From Flavobacteriaceae bacterium (lineage in GTDB: Bacteria; Bacteroidota; Bacteroidia; Flavobacteriales; Flavobacteriaceae), in assembly GCA_023262245.1 (NCBI GenBank), contig JALRDC010000151.1, positions 1 to 20,953 of the forward strand: a stretch of DNA of 20,953 bases. Reading direction: 5' to 3'. This document shows positions 6,728 to 14,614 of the stretch, piece after piece. Below the pieces are notes generated by a model. That model was given only the letters and a program-made list of their open reading frames with translations, searched no databases and was not told the origin of the DNA. Made by a program: the position numbers and the translations under genes. Within the stretch, counting starts at the first letter, position 1; every line of letters starts with the position of its first letter.

Positions 6728-7489
6728 TTGATACACGTAGAAAACATCAGCAAATCTTTTGAAGGTACTCCTGTACTAAAAGGAATCTCTACCGTTTTTG
6801 AGAAGGGTAAAACCAATTTAATTATAGGTCAAAGTGGTTCGGGAAAAACCGTTTTTTTGAAATGTTTATTGGGTCTCTTTGAAACTGACTCGGGTCGTAT
6901 AAAGTTTGAAAATAAGGCTTTAGATGAGATGACAAATAAGGATCGCTCCATACTTCGTCAAGAAATTGGAATGGTCTTTCAAGGAAGTGCACTTTTCGAC
7001 TCCATGACTGTAGAAGAAAACATTATGTTTCCTATGCAAATGTTTACCAAAAAAGATAACGAAGAAATTAGAGCGCGTGCAAATCAAGTAATTAAAAGAG
7101 TGAACCTTATTAATGCCAATGAAAAATTTCCCGATGAAATTTCTGGAGGAATGAAAAAAAGAGTTGCTATTGCAAGGGCGATTGTAATGAATCCAAAATA
7201 TTTATTTTGTGATGAACCCAATTCTGGTCTTGATCCCAAAACAGCAATTTTAATAGATAATTTAATCAAAGAAATTACTGAAGAATACAACATTACTACG
7301 GTCATCAATACACATGATATGAATTCGGTAATGGAAATTGGTGAAAAAATTGTCTTTCTAAAACATGGAAAAAAAGCTTGGGAAGGAACCAAAGAAGAGA
7401 TTTTCGATACAGATAATGAAGCCGTTACTAATTTTGTATACTCTTCAGAACTCTTTAAAAAGGTAAGAGAGGTTTATTTAAAAGATTAG
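6728..7489 (+). CDS. mlaF: MlaF-type ABC transporter ATP-binding protein
   Basis: This is the cytoplasmic ATPase that powers the MlaE permease. In its 253 residues the nucleotide-binding parts are all visible: Walker A GQSGSGKT (34-41), Q-loop Gln85 in MVFQGSALF, the MlaF-type signature SGGMKKR (139-145), Walker B YLFCDEP (158-164) and H-loop His196 in NTHDM. SGGM in place of SGGQ is typical of this family. Translation has to begin at TTG (6728-6730): the next residues IHVENISKSF are the normal family N-terminus, the codon immediately before is the mlaE stop, and the first in-frame ATG lies deep in the domain. The gene converges with the SprT-like gene, and the two stop codons overlap at 7486-7489. 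Confidence 0.93.
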   Translation: MIHVENISKSFEGTPVLKGISTVFEKGKTNLIIGQSGSGKTVFLKCLLGLFETDSGRIKFENKALDEMTNKDRSILRQEIGMVFQGSALFDSMTVEENIMFPMQMFTKKDNEEIRARANQVIKRVNLINANEKFPDEISGGMKKRVAIARAIVMNPKYLFCDEPNSGLDPKTAILIDNLIKEITEEYNITTVINTHDMNSVMEIGEKIVFLKHGKKAWEGTKEEIFDTDNEAVTNFVYSSELFKKVREVYLKD

Positions 7490-8088
7490 GGATTTGTGGG
7501 AGGAATTGAAACTTCTGCATGCGGGCTAAAAAGGTATAATCTTCCACTTTCAACTTCCTTGCATTCTAAACGTGTTCTTCGTTTTTTCATCTTTACAAAT
7601 GTTCTTCCATTGTCTAAATAAAAAAGTTGTCCTTCTTCAAGCTCAAACAAGGCTACCTTCTCTGTTTGGACATCATATTTTCTTAAAGCCATAACCAAAT
7701 TAAAATCCCGATCTGTACTGGCCTTTGGGTTTTTCATATGCTGAGCCAGTAAAGTGCATAAAGGATTGGGAAAAATTTTAGGATTTAAATAGGGAAGGAT
7801 GATTTCCCGATATGCATTCTTCCATTCTATTCCATGAGGTTTTACTCGATAGTTATGGTTTTCAGCAACTTTAAAATGGGCTAATTCGTGAAGCAGTGTA
7901 ATTAAAAAACGATAAGGATTGGAAGTTGCATTTAGCGTTATCATTGAGCTCCCATCTACCCTCCTTCTATAATCACCGTGCTTGGTTAATCTTTTTTTAG
8001 TAATCTTTATAGTTAGGTTAGATTGACTTAAAAGGTTTTGCATATGGTCAACCGCAGCTTCCGGGATCAAGGATAAAAGTTGGTCCAT
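7486..8088 (-). CDS. SprT-like zinc metallopeptidase-domain protein
   Basis: This is a 200-residue cytoplasmic protein with a SprT-like fold. The zinc motif HELAH (His67, Glu68, His71) is followed by a third probable ligand, His85, in KPHGIEWK, the arrangement seen in SprT/Spartan-type domains. The C-terminal part (about 140-190) is a small beta-rich region typical of the Bacteroidetes versions; it lacks the C-x-x-C zinc ribbon found in some SprT proteins. The function is unproven. Eukaryotic Spartan cleaves DNA-protein crosslinks, but bacterial SprT roles are poorly known. It is the last gene of the pdhA-pdhC-SDR run, seven bases after the SDR stop. Its own stop overlaps that of mlaF by a few bases, leaving no room for a terminator between the convergent units. 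Confidence 0.85.
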   Translation of the reverse strand: MDQLLSLIPEAAVDHMQNLLSQSNLTIKITKKRLTKHGDYRRRVDGSSMITLNATSNPYRFLITLLHELAHFKVAENHNYRVKPHGIEWKNAYREIILPYLNPKIFPNPLCTLLAQHMKNPKASTDRDFNLVMALRKYDVQTEKVALFELEEGQLFYLDNGRTFVKMKKRRTRLECKEVESGRLYLFSPHAEVSIPPTNP

Positions 8089-8095
8089 TGCCTTT

Positions 8096-8773
8096 TTAAG
8101 GTGTTGAGGAAGAGACAGGTAAAATTTTTCCGTTATAAAACTTTTGTCCTCCTAAAGCAAATTGTAATACATAAGCAGCCATTTCGTCTGCAGAAAGTGG
8201 AGCTTTAAGTCCAGGAAAAGCTTCTTCTAACATTTCTGTTTGTACAGCTCCTAAGGCTAATGCATTGAATGCAGGACCTTTCTCTTTATATTCTTCAGCC
8301 AAAAGTTCGGTAAGTATATTTACAGCTCCTTTACTACTACTATAAGCTGCCAATCCGGGAAATTTTAAACTTCCGGCTACTCCTCCCATACTGCTAATGT
8401 TTAAAACATGGCCTTTGGGATTAATCAGGGGCAATAATTGTCGGGTTATAGAGGCCAGTCCAAAAAGATTGACTTGATAAATTGCTTCAAATTCTTCTTT
8501 GCTAGTCTCTATAAAAGCTTTGTTTAAAAATGCTCCTGCATTATTGACCAATGCATCTATTACAATGTTTTTCTTTTTAATATTTACTGCAAAATTACCA
8601 AGTGCCAAATTGTTTGAAAGATCAACCGATATAGGATGAACGAAATCGGTTTCTTGTAGGGTCTCAATGTTCCTAGAAAGAGCGTAAACCTGGTGCCCCT
8701 CAAGAGCTGCTTGATGAACCAGTGCGCGGCCTATGCCTCTACTGGCCCCAGTTACTACAATTGTCTTAGTCAT
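8096..8773 (-). CDS. Short-chain dehydrogenase/reductase (SDR)
   Basis: This is a classical SDR of 225 residues with a Rossmann fold. The nucleotide-binding TGASRGIG is at residues 8-15, the structural NNAG at 77-80, and the catalytic Ser127/Ser128, Tyr144 and Lys148 sit in ISSMGGV and AAYSSSKGA. Length is slightly short for the family (about 240-250), with a trimmed C-terminus and a short substrate loop. SDRs of this general type reduce or oxidise small carbonyls or alcohols; the substrate cannot be read from the sequence. Arg12, and Ser33-Arg34 after the second strand (ALSRN), suggest NADP(H) rather than NAD(H), as inference. It starts 35 bases after pdhC ends and leads into the SprT-like gene, so it is probably transcribed with the pyruvate dehydrogenase genes without a clear functional link. 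Confidence 0.9.
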   Translation of the reverse strand: MTKTIVVTGASRGIGRALVHQAALEGHQVYALSRNIETLQETDFVHPISVDLSNNLALGNFAVNIKKKNIVIDALVNNAGAFLNKAFIETSKEEFEAIYQVNLFGLASITRQLLPLINPKGHVLNISSMGGVAGSLKFPGLAAYSSSKGAVNILTELLAEEYKEKGPAFNALALGAVQTEMLEEAFPGLKAPLSADEMAAYVLQFALGGQKFYNGKILPVSSSTP

Positions 8774-8808
8774 GTATTAAAGATACGTAAAAATCCAAGG
8801 ACCTTTTT

Positions 8809-10413
8809 TTAAAGTACCATAGTCAAAGGATTTTCTACGAATGTTCTAAGGGTCTGCAAAAACTGTGCACCTGTCGCTCCATCAACCACGCGGTGGTCAC
8901 AGGCAAGTGTTAATTTCATCGTATTCCCTACGACAATTTGTCCTTCCTTTACAACAGGTTTTTGAATAATAGCTCCCACAGATAAAATAGCTCCGTTAGG
9001 CTGATTGATAATAGAAGTAAACTCTTGAATTCCAAACATTCCTAAGTTGGATATGGTAAAGGTACTCCCATCCATTTCTTCTGGCTTGAGTTTTTTGTCC
9101 CGGGCTCGAACAGCGTAATCCTTAACAGCCGCACCAATTTGAGGGAGGCTTTGTTCATCAGTAAACTTTACAACTGGAACTACAAGTCCATCTTCTACAG
9201 CTACTGCTACACCTATATGAACATGGTGGTGTTGGGTAATTTGTTGATCCTCCCACTTTGCATTTACCTGAGGATGCTGTTTTAAAGCAAGTGCTGAAGC
9301 TTTTACAACAATATCATTAAAAGAAATTTTTGTTTCAGGGATTGAATTGTATTGATTTCTAAATGCAATAGCATGGTCCATATCAAATTCCACTCCCAAG
9401 TAATAATGAGGAGCTGAAAATTTTGATGCTGATAAACGCTTTGCTATGGTTTTACGCATTTGCGAGTTCGCAATTTCAGTAACAGACTCCGTTCCTCTGG
9501 GACTAAAGGGTTTGGTTATCCCACCGGCTAGTGGCTGATAGTTATCAATATCTCTTTTTATAATCCTTCCAAGGTCTCCAGTACCTTGAACATGACTTAA
9601 GTCAATTCCTTTTTCCGCAGCCAATTTCTTGGCTAAAGGTGAAGCAATAATCCTTCCATTTGAAATAACTGGTGCTGGGGTAGGTGATGCCGTTTTAGTT
9701 TCCGGAACGATTTCCTTTTGAACTATTGTTTTTTCTTCAACTTCATTTGGAACTTCTTTTTGCGGAGTAGTCGTCGCAGAACTTGATAATGCCGCTAAGA
9801 CGGCATTTATATCGGTACCAGATTCACCAATTACAGCAAGAACACTATCTACAGGGGCAGATTCGCCTTCTTGCAAGCCGATATGTAATAATTCTCCTTG
9901 ATAAAAGGATTCAAATTCCATTGTTGCTTTGTCCGTTTCTATTTCAGCAAGAATATCCCCTTCGTTAACTTTATCGCCAACTTTTTTGTTCCATTTAGCA
10001 ACAGTTCCCTCTTCCATGGTGTCACTTAAACGGGGCATGGTGATGATTTCTGCTCCTGAAGGCATCACTGAAGCTTCTACCTCTTTTGTACTCTCTGAAA
10101 TAGCTGAATCCGATTCTTCTTTAGTTTCTGGCTTTTGAACTTCACCCTTGTTTAACAAATTAGAAATGTCTTCACCTTTTTGACCTATTATGGCTAGGAG
10201 AGTATCCACAGGGGCGGTTCCTCCTTCTTGAATCCCTATATGAAGTAACTCTCCTTCATTAAAGGACTCAAATTCCATCGTTGCTTTGTCCGTTTCAATC
10301 TCGGCCAAGATATCGCCTTCACTAATTTGATCTCCCACTTTCTTGAACCACTTGGCAACGGTTCCCTCTTCCATGGTATCACTCAACCTCGGCATGTTAA
10401 TAATTTCAGCCAT
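8809..10413 (-). CDS. pdhC: Dihydrolipoyl acetyltransferase, E2 of pyruvate dehydrogenase, with two lipoyl domains
   Basis: This core subunit moves the acetyl group from E1 to CoA. Domains in order: lipoyl domain 1 (about 2-78, lipoylated Lys43 in ETDKAT), an acidic linker, lipoyl domain 2 (about 121-198, Lys162 in ETDKAT), a Pro/Ala/Thr/Glu-rich linker (about 210-250), the peripheral-subunit-binding domain (about 255-290, ASPLAKKLAAEKGIDLSHVQ) and the catalytic domain, with ISNLGMFGI and the DHRVVDG active site (His507, Asp511). At 534 residues it is normal for a two-lipoyl E2. The two lipoyl domains are near duplicates. The catalytic motifs and acetyl-type domain order favour PDH over 2-oxoglutarate dehydrogenase E2, and the adjacent pdhA settles it. 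The start is three bases after the pdhA stop. Confidence 0.95.
   Translation of the reverse strand: MAEIINMPRLSDTMEEGTVAKWFKKVGDQISEGDILAEIETDKATMEFESFNEGELLHIGIQEGGTAPVDTLLAIIGQKGEDISNLLNKGEVQKPETKEESDSAISESTKEVEASVMPSGAEIITMPRLSDTMEEGTVAKWNKKVGDKVNEGDILAEIETDKATMEFESFYQGELLHIGLQEGESAPVDSVLAVIGESGTDINAVLAALSSSATTTPQKEVPNEVEEKTIVQKEIVPETKTASPTPAPVISNGRIIASPLAKKLAAEKGIDLSHVQGTGDLGRIIKRDIDNYQPLAGGITKPFSPRGTESVTEIANSQMRKTIAKRLSASKFSAPHYYLGVEFDMDHAIAFRNQYNSIPETKISFNDIVVKASALALKQHPQVNAKWEDQQITQHHHVHIGVAVAVEDGLVVPVVKFTDEQSLPQIGAAVKDYAVRARDKKLKPEEMDGSTFTISNLGMFGIQEFTSIINQPNGAILSVGAIIQKPVVKEGQIVVGNTMKLTLACDHRVVDGATGAQFLQTLRTFVENPLTMVL
9814..10053 (-). repeat. Second copy of the lipoyl-domain direct repeat inside pdhC
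   Basis: This stretch encodes residues about 121-200 and repeats the block 10177-10413 (residues 1-79) in the same orientation. The two share long identical peptide runs (MPRLSDTMEEGTVAKW and GDILAEIETDKATMEFESF) with clear nucleotide similarity, although silent differences show the duplication is not brand new. Confidence 0.85.
10177..10413 (-). repeat. First copy of the lipoyl-domain direct repeat inside pdhC
   Basis: This is the N-terminal lipoyl domain of E2, paired with 9814-10053. It is a protein-domain duplication, not a mobile repeat. It could seed recombination that would remove one lipoyl domain, but both copies are intact here. Confidence 0.85.
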
Positions 10414-10416
10414 TTT

Positions 10417-11415
10417 TTACAATTTGTGTTTTATAAATGGATAATCTTCTTGCTCATAAACTGCGTCATACATCAAGCTTTTTTCAGGATAAGGAGAAGA
10501 TTCTGCAAACTTTTCACACTCACTTACGCGTTGTTTGACAGAAGCATCTATTTCATCTAGTTGCTTTTGAGTAGCATATTTTTTTGATAGGATGATTTCT
10601 TTGACTTGGGTGATGGGGTCAATTTTTCTGTATTCTTCTACCTCCTCCTTGGTTCGATAGTGTTGCGCATCAGACATAGAGTGACCGCGATAACGGTAGG
10701 TTTTCATCTCAATAAACGAGGGCCCGCCCCCTTTTCTTGCTAAAGCGATAGCCTTATCCATTGTTTTAGCCACTGCTACTGGATCCATTCCGTCACAGGG
10801 TTCGCAGGGCATGTCATAGCCCAATCCAAGTTTCCAGATATCTTGGTGTGATGCTGTACGTGCAACTGATGTTCCCATGGCATAGCCATTGTTTTCCACA
10901 ATAAACACAACCGGTAGTTGCCAAAGTGTAGCAAGGTTTAAAGTTTCGTGAAGGGATCCTTGACGTACTGCACCATCCCCCATAAAACAGAGCGTAACAT
11001 TGTCACGCTCAAAATATTTATCTCCAAATGCCATTCCTGCTCCTAACGGGATTTGACCACCTACTATTCCATGACCTCCATGAAATTTATGTTCTTTAGA
11101 AAATATGTGCATGGATCCGCCTAATCCTTGTGAAGTTCCGGTAGCCTTTCCGTATAATTCTGCCATAACGCGTTTAGGATCTACTCCCATGCCTATTGGC
11201 TGAACATGATTTCTATAAGCAGTAATCATACGATCTTTACCGATTTCCATAGCATGGAGGGAACCTGCAAGCACCGCTTCTTGCCCGTTATACAGATGTA
11301 AAAAACCTCTGACTTTTTGTTGGATATAAACTGCGGCTAGCTTGTCTTCAAACTTTCTCCAAAAGAGCATGTTCTCATACCAATCTAAATAAGTTTGCTT
11401 TGTTATTTTCTTCAT
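10417..11415 (-). CDS. pdhA: Pyruvate dehydrogenase E1 component, alpha subunit
   Basis: This is the thiamine-diphosphate-binding half of the E1 heterotetramer that decarboxylates pyruvate. In 332 residues it shows the TPP motif from GDG (146-148) to NN (175-176), the ITAYRNH segment near residue 65, FHGGHGIVGGQIPLGAG (about 111-127) and the mobile TYRYRGHSMSDAQ loop (about 239-251). Length and motifs match two-subunit E1-alpha, not the single-chain AceE type of E. coli. The beta subunit gene is not in this window; in many Bacteroidetes it is unlinked to pdhA-pdhC, so its absence is not strange. It is the first gene of a minus-strand run with pdhC, the SDR and the SprT-like gene. The ATG at 11413-11415 gives the expected N-terminus with the YENMLFWRKFEDKL helix. 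Confidence 0.95.
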   Translation of the reverse strand: MKKITKQTYLDWYENMLFWRKFEDKLAAVYIQQKVRGFLHLYNGQEAVLAGSLHAMEIGKDRMITAYRNHVQPIGMGVDPKRVMAELYGKATGTSQGLGGSMHIFSKEHKFHGGHGIVGGQIPLGAGMAFGDKYFERDNVTLCFMGDGAVRQGSLHETLNLATLWQLPVVFIVENNGYAMGTSVARTASHQDIWKLGLGYDMPCEPCDGMDPVAVAKTMDKAIALARKGGGPSFIEMKTYRYRGHSMSDAQHYRTKEEVEEYRKIDPITQVKEIILSKKYATQKQLDEIDASVKQRVSECEKFAESSPYPEKSLMYDAVYEQEDYPFIKHKL

Positions 11416-11448
11416 AAAATCCTAATACTCATTTCCAATTGTGGTGAG

Positions 11449-11456
11449 CAAAATTA
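11449..11456 (-). promoter_or_regulatory. Possible -7 element for the pdhA-pdhC run
   Basis: The minus strand reads TAATTTTG, matching TAnnTTTG, 33 bases before the pdhA start. No TTTG/TTG is present at the expected distance (about 11476-11482 on this strand), so only half of a promoter is supported. The rest of the 95-base gap to porV shows no hairpin terminator. Confidence 0.33.
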
Positions 11457-11510
11457 CTCATTTATCTCCTAATTTCTATAACGTTTTGACCTAAATTATT
11501 TAGATCGTTT

Positions 11511-12692
11511 TTACAAACTGTCGTCTGAAACTACCTCTATGTCTGGCTGAACTGGAGATTGATCTAAACTGAGGGAGAGGGAAAATCGAATGGTGTTTTC
11601 TAAAGGGTTTCTCACCCGGGAGGTAGAAAATAAATAGGAAAGATCAATATCGATAGCTTTTAAATTGAACCCTGCTCCCATGGTTAAATAACGACGTGAC
11701 CCTTTGTCTTGACTCTCATTAAAATATCCCGTACGTATTGAAAAGGTATCTTGAAAAAGATATTCCAAGCCAAATGCTACCGTAATTTCACTTAACTCCT
11801 CAGATAAACCATCAGGGGCATCAGAAAAAGAAGTGAAAATCCCATTGATAAAGTCAATGTCCGGTTGTCGGTAACCCAAGAAGTTTTGACTATCATCATA
11901 AACAGCAATTGGAGTTGGAACTAAAAGTTTGTTAAATTCTGTGTAGAAGCCAAGACTGTTATTGTCTTTAAAAAATACATCCACTCCTGATCCAATTCTG
12001 AGATTGGTAGGAATAAAGCTTTTTTGTGCTCCAGAATCATAGCTCAGTCTTGGTCCAATATTGGAAATATTAATTCCAGATCTAAAAACAGCCGTGTTAC
12101 TTTTAAAATCAAATGCTTCACTTTGGTAATACGCTGCGATGTCCACGCCTAAAGAACTGGCCGAAGAAGTATCCGCATCCATAGCAATTTTTAAATCAGA
12201 ATAAATGAATCTTCCTGCTACAGCCATGGAAAAAAGATTACTTAGTTTGAGAGCGTAAGAGAGATCTAAGGTAAGTTCTGCAGGTCGCTCCAAACCCTGA
12301 TCTACTATATTACCCCCAATTAATTCGTTAAATTGTATGTCTCCCAAACTAAAATAGCGCAAACTCGTGGCCCAAGAACTTCGATCATCCACTTTTTTAA
12401 AGAAAGTGACATTTCCTAAAAAGATATCATCTACCAACTTACTCAAGTAGGGCGTATAACTTAAGCCGATACCCTTTTCACTTGATGAAAAAGCGTACTT
12501 AGCAGGATTCCACTGTTGAGAATAACTGTCTGCAGAGGTAGCAACACCCAACTCTCCCATTCCTGCTGCTCGAGCATCGGAGGTGATTAACAAAAACGGA
12601 ACACCAGTTGTGATAACCCGATTGGAGTTTTGTCCAAAAGAAAAAAACACACTTGAAGTGAAACAAAATATCAAAAAGTAATGCGATCTCAT
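11511..12692 (-). CDS. porV: PorV, type IX secretion system outer-membrane protein (LptO family)
   Basis: PorV is an outer-membrane beta-barrel of the FadL-like class that delivers type IX secretion substrates to the PorU sortase/attachment complex. I choose the ATG at 12692: it gives MRSHYFLIFCFTSSVFFSFG followed by Gln, a clean signal peptide, whereas the in-frame ATG at 12710 adds six residues in front of it. The mature start NRVITTGVPFLLITSDARAAGMGELGVATSADSYSQQWNPAK is the PorV hallmark, and alternating hydrophobic strands continue to the end, including a penultimate strand ENTIRFSLSLSL. A short acidic tail (PDIEVVSDDSL) follows. Length, about 393 residues, is normal for the family. It diverges from gldJ; unlike in Flavobacterium johnsoniae, no porU lies between them. 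Confidence 0.9.
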   Translation of the reverse strand: MRSHYFLIFCFTSSVFFSFGQNSNRVITTGVPFLLITSDARAAGMGELGVATSADSYSQQWNPAKYAFSSSEKGIGLSYTPYLSKLVDDIFLGNVTFFKKVDDRSSWATSLRYFSLGDIQFNELIGGNIVDQGLERPAELTLDLSYALKLSNLFSMAVAGRFIYSDLKIAMDADTSSASSLGVDIAAYYQSEAFDFKSNTAVFRSGINISNIGPRLSYDSGAQKSFIPTNLRIGSGVDVFFKDNNSLGFYTEFNKLLVPTPIAVYDDSQNFLGYRQPDIDFINGIFTSFSDAPDGLSEELSEITVAFGLEYLFQDTFSIRTGYFNESQDKGSRRYLTMGAGFNLKAIDIDLSYLFSTSRVRNPLENTIRFSLSLSLDQSPVQPDIEVVSDDSL

Positions 12693-12827
12693 AGTTTGTT
12701 TATCTAACACTTTTAACGTAAATAATCAGTAAATCTTGTATTGCTATAAATAATATTTGTGAGTTTTAAAGACTGAAAGCAATATTTTAACAAAATGGGC
12801 GTTTAGCTAATACAAAAAGAATTAAAT

Positions 12828-12835
12828 TAAGTTTG
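12828..12835 (+). promoter_or_regulatory. Likely -7 promoter element for gldJ
   Basis: TAAGTTTG matches TAnnTTTG and would leave a leader of roughly 55 bases before the preferred gldJ start at 12898. A TTTA at 12802-12805 could be a weak -33 element with 22-base spacing, slightly long. No matching minus-strand element for porV was found in the same gap. Confidence 0.42.
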
Positions 12836-12897
12836 CAATTACAGCTAAAACCGATTATTTGTATATTGCATATGTTTTAGAATTAATAACGAACTAT

Positions 12898-14568
12898 ATG
12901 AAAGTGAGTAATTTAAAACAATTCTCAATCGCCTGCCTCGGAATGCTTTTCTTAATAGGCTGTGGTGGAGGTAACACTTCACGCGGTACAGGATGGGACA
13001 TAAACTCCAAAAAAGGTGGGTTTCAATACAACATAGAGTTTGACGATCAAGAAACAGGTCCTGGTTTAGTATTCGTAGAAGGAGGAACTTTTACAAAGGG
13101 ACAAGTTCAAGACGATGTAATGCATGATTGGAACAACACCCCTAACAAGCAGCACGTAATGTCTTTCTACATTGACGAAACGGAAGTAACCAACTTAATG
13201 TACATGGAATACCTCGATTGGTTAGAGTATGTATTTCCAACTCAAGAGCTTCGTTATAGACAAATTTACGAAGGCGCATTGCCTGACACCCTTGTATGGA
13301 GAAATCAACTAGGGTATGTTGAAGAATTAACCTCAAATTATTTACGTCACCCAGCATATGCGGAGTACCCTGTAGTGGGTGTAAATTGGCTTCAAGCAGT
13401 TCAGTATGCAGAATGGAGAACAGACCGAGTTAATGAATTCATCCTTGAAAGAGAAGCTTACATTCAAAAAGATGTGCGCTACAACGAGGTTGAGACTAAC
13501 AGTACTTTCAACACTCAGGCTTATTTGAAACGACCTGAAACAGCATATGGAAATAAGATGGACAGTCTTGCTGGAAAAAAAGCAGAAGAAAAAAGAGGTG
13601 ACTCTATCGTAAAAGTATATGCAGGGGTAGAAAAAGGGATTCTACTTCCTTCTTACCGCCTTCCCACTGAAACCGAATGGGAATATGCAGCACTTGCCTT
13701 AGTAGGTGATCGTGAATACAACAACTATAGAGGAAAGAAAAAATACCCTTGGTCTGGAGAATACACCCGATCTAGTGATCGCCGAACAGAAGGAGATCAA
13801 CTGGCTAACTTTAAACTAGGGAAAGGTGATTATGGTGGAATAGCAGGATGGTCCGATGATGGTGCTGATATTACGATTCAAGTAAAACAATACCCACCTA
13901 ATGACTTTGGCGTATATGACATGGCAGGTAATGTAGCTGAATGGGTCTCTGACGTATATCGTCCTATTGTTGACGATGAAGCAAATGACTTTAATTACTA
14001 CAGAGGTAATGTATACACCAAAACAGTTATTGGTGAAGATGGAAAATCAGAAATTATTGCGGCGGATCAATTGGTTTTTGACACACTACCCAACGGTAAA
14101 GTATTGCTCAAAAGACTCCCAGGTGAACTTGCAGAAGTTCCGATTGATGAAAATGAAACTTTTTTACGTCAAAACTTTTCTGAAAGTGACAACCGTAATT
14201 TTAGAGACGGAGATACTGAGTCATCAAGAAACTTCTCTGCTGGAAAACCTGATCCAGAATTGAATCAAAAACCTGAAACCACAATAATGTACGATGCTCC
14301 TACCCCTCCTAAAGTCAGTTTAAATGCCGATGGAGAACTTGTGAGAGAATACGATACCAATCCAAATAGAACCACCCTAATCACAGATGAAGTTCGGGTT
14401 TACAAAGGGGGATCATGGAAAGATAGAGCTTATTGGCTGGATCCCGCTCAAAGAAGGTATCTACCTCAATACATTGCCACCGATTATATTGGATTCAGAT
14501 GTGCAATGTCCCGTTTAGGATCTAAAAGTAAGGTCAAGAAAAGTGCCCGCCACAAAAGACGCGGTTAA
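12898..14568 (+). CDS. gldJ: GldJ, gliding motility / type IX secretion lipoprotein
   Basis: GldJ is an outer-membrane-associated lipoprotein needed for gliding and for stability of the type IX secretion machinery. It has the FGE/sulfatase-modifying-factor fold but is not thought to be an enzyme. The ATG at 12898 gives a lipoprotein signal MKVSNLKQFSIACLGMLFLIGC with lipid Cys22; an in-frame ATG at 12859 would put 13 extra residues ahead of the signal and is less likely. Domain landmarks: FVEGGTFTKGQ, FYIDETEVTNLMYMEYL, YPVVGVNWLQAVQYAEWR, LPTETEWEYAAL, DFGVYDMAGNVAEWVSDVYR and the closing VYKGGSWKDRAYW through YIGFRCAMSR. A long insert (about 370-490) precedes the last block, as in other GldJ proteins. 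The C-terminal 15 residues are strongly basic. Length, 556 residues, is normal. A terminator follows immediately. Confidence 0.95.
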   Translation: MKVSNLKQFSIACLGMLFLIGCGGGNTSRGTGWDINSKKGGFQYNIEFDDQETGPGLVFVEGGTFTKGQVQDDVMHDWNNTPNKQHVMSFYIDETEVTNLMYMEYLDWLEYVFPTQELRYRQIYEGALPDTLVWRNQLGYVEELTSNYLRHPAYAEYPVVGVNWLQAVQYAEWRTDRVNEFILEREAYIQKDVRYNEVETNSTFNTQAYLKRPETAYGNKMDSLAGKKAEEKRGDSIVKVYAGVEKGILLPSYRLPTETEWEYAALALVGDREYNNYRGKKKYPWSGEYTRSSDRRTEGDQLANFKLGKGDYGGIAGWSDDGADITIQVKQYPPNDFGVYDMAGNVAEWVSDVYRPIVDDEANDFNYYRGNVYTKTVIGEDGKSEIIAADQLVFDTLPNGKVLLKRLPGELAEVPIDENETFLRQNFSESDNRNFRDGDTESSRNFSAGKPDPELNQKPETTIMYDAPTPPKVSLNADGELVREYDTNPNRTTLITDEVRVYKGGSWKDRAYWLDPAQRRYLPQYIATDYIGFRCAMSRLGSKSKVKKSARHKRRG

Positions 14569-14580
14569 CATAAAAGAATC

Positions 14581-14610
14581 AAGCATCTTAAAATAAGATG
14601 CTTTTTTTTT
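14581..14610 (+). terminator. Strong intrinsic terminator after gldJ, abutting murF
   Basis: A perfect 10-bp stem (AAGCATCTTA / TAAGATGCTT) with a three-base AAA loop is followed by seven further T residues to 14610. The stem starts 12 bases after the gldJ stop and the T run ends four bases before the murF ATG at 14615. Confidence 0.9.
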
Positions 14611-14614
14611 ACCT

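Noticed and set aside
7084..7392. 102-codon open frame antisense to mlaF
   Set aside because: It is fully inside a conserved ATPase gene with no promoter or recognisable protein feature.
10414..10416. Missing pdhB as a gene loss between pdhA and pdhC
   Set aside because: The three-base spacing is tidy, and in many Bacteroidetes the E1-beta gene lies elsewhere; absence from this window is not evidence of loss.
12859..12897. Upstream ATG for gldJ adding 13 residues
   Set aside because: The extension puts extra residues before a complete lipoprotein signal; the ATG at 12898 fits the family N-terminus.
13967..14263. 98-codon frame overlapping gldJ
   Set aside because: It is out of frame with a recognised gldJ domain, and its lysine/asparagine-rich product has no motif.
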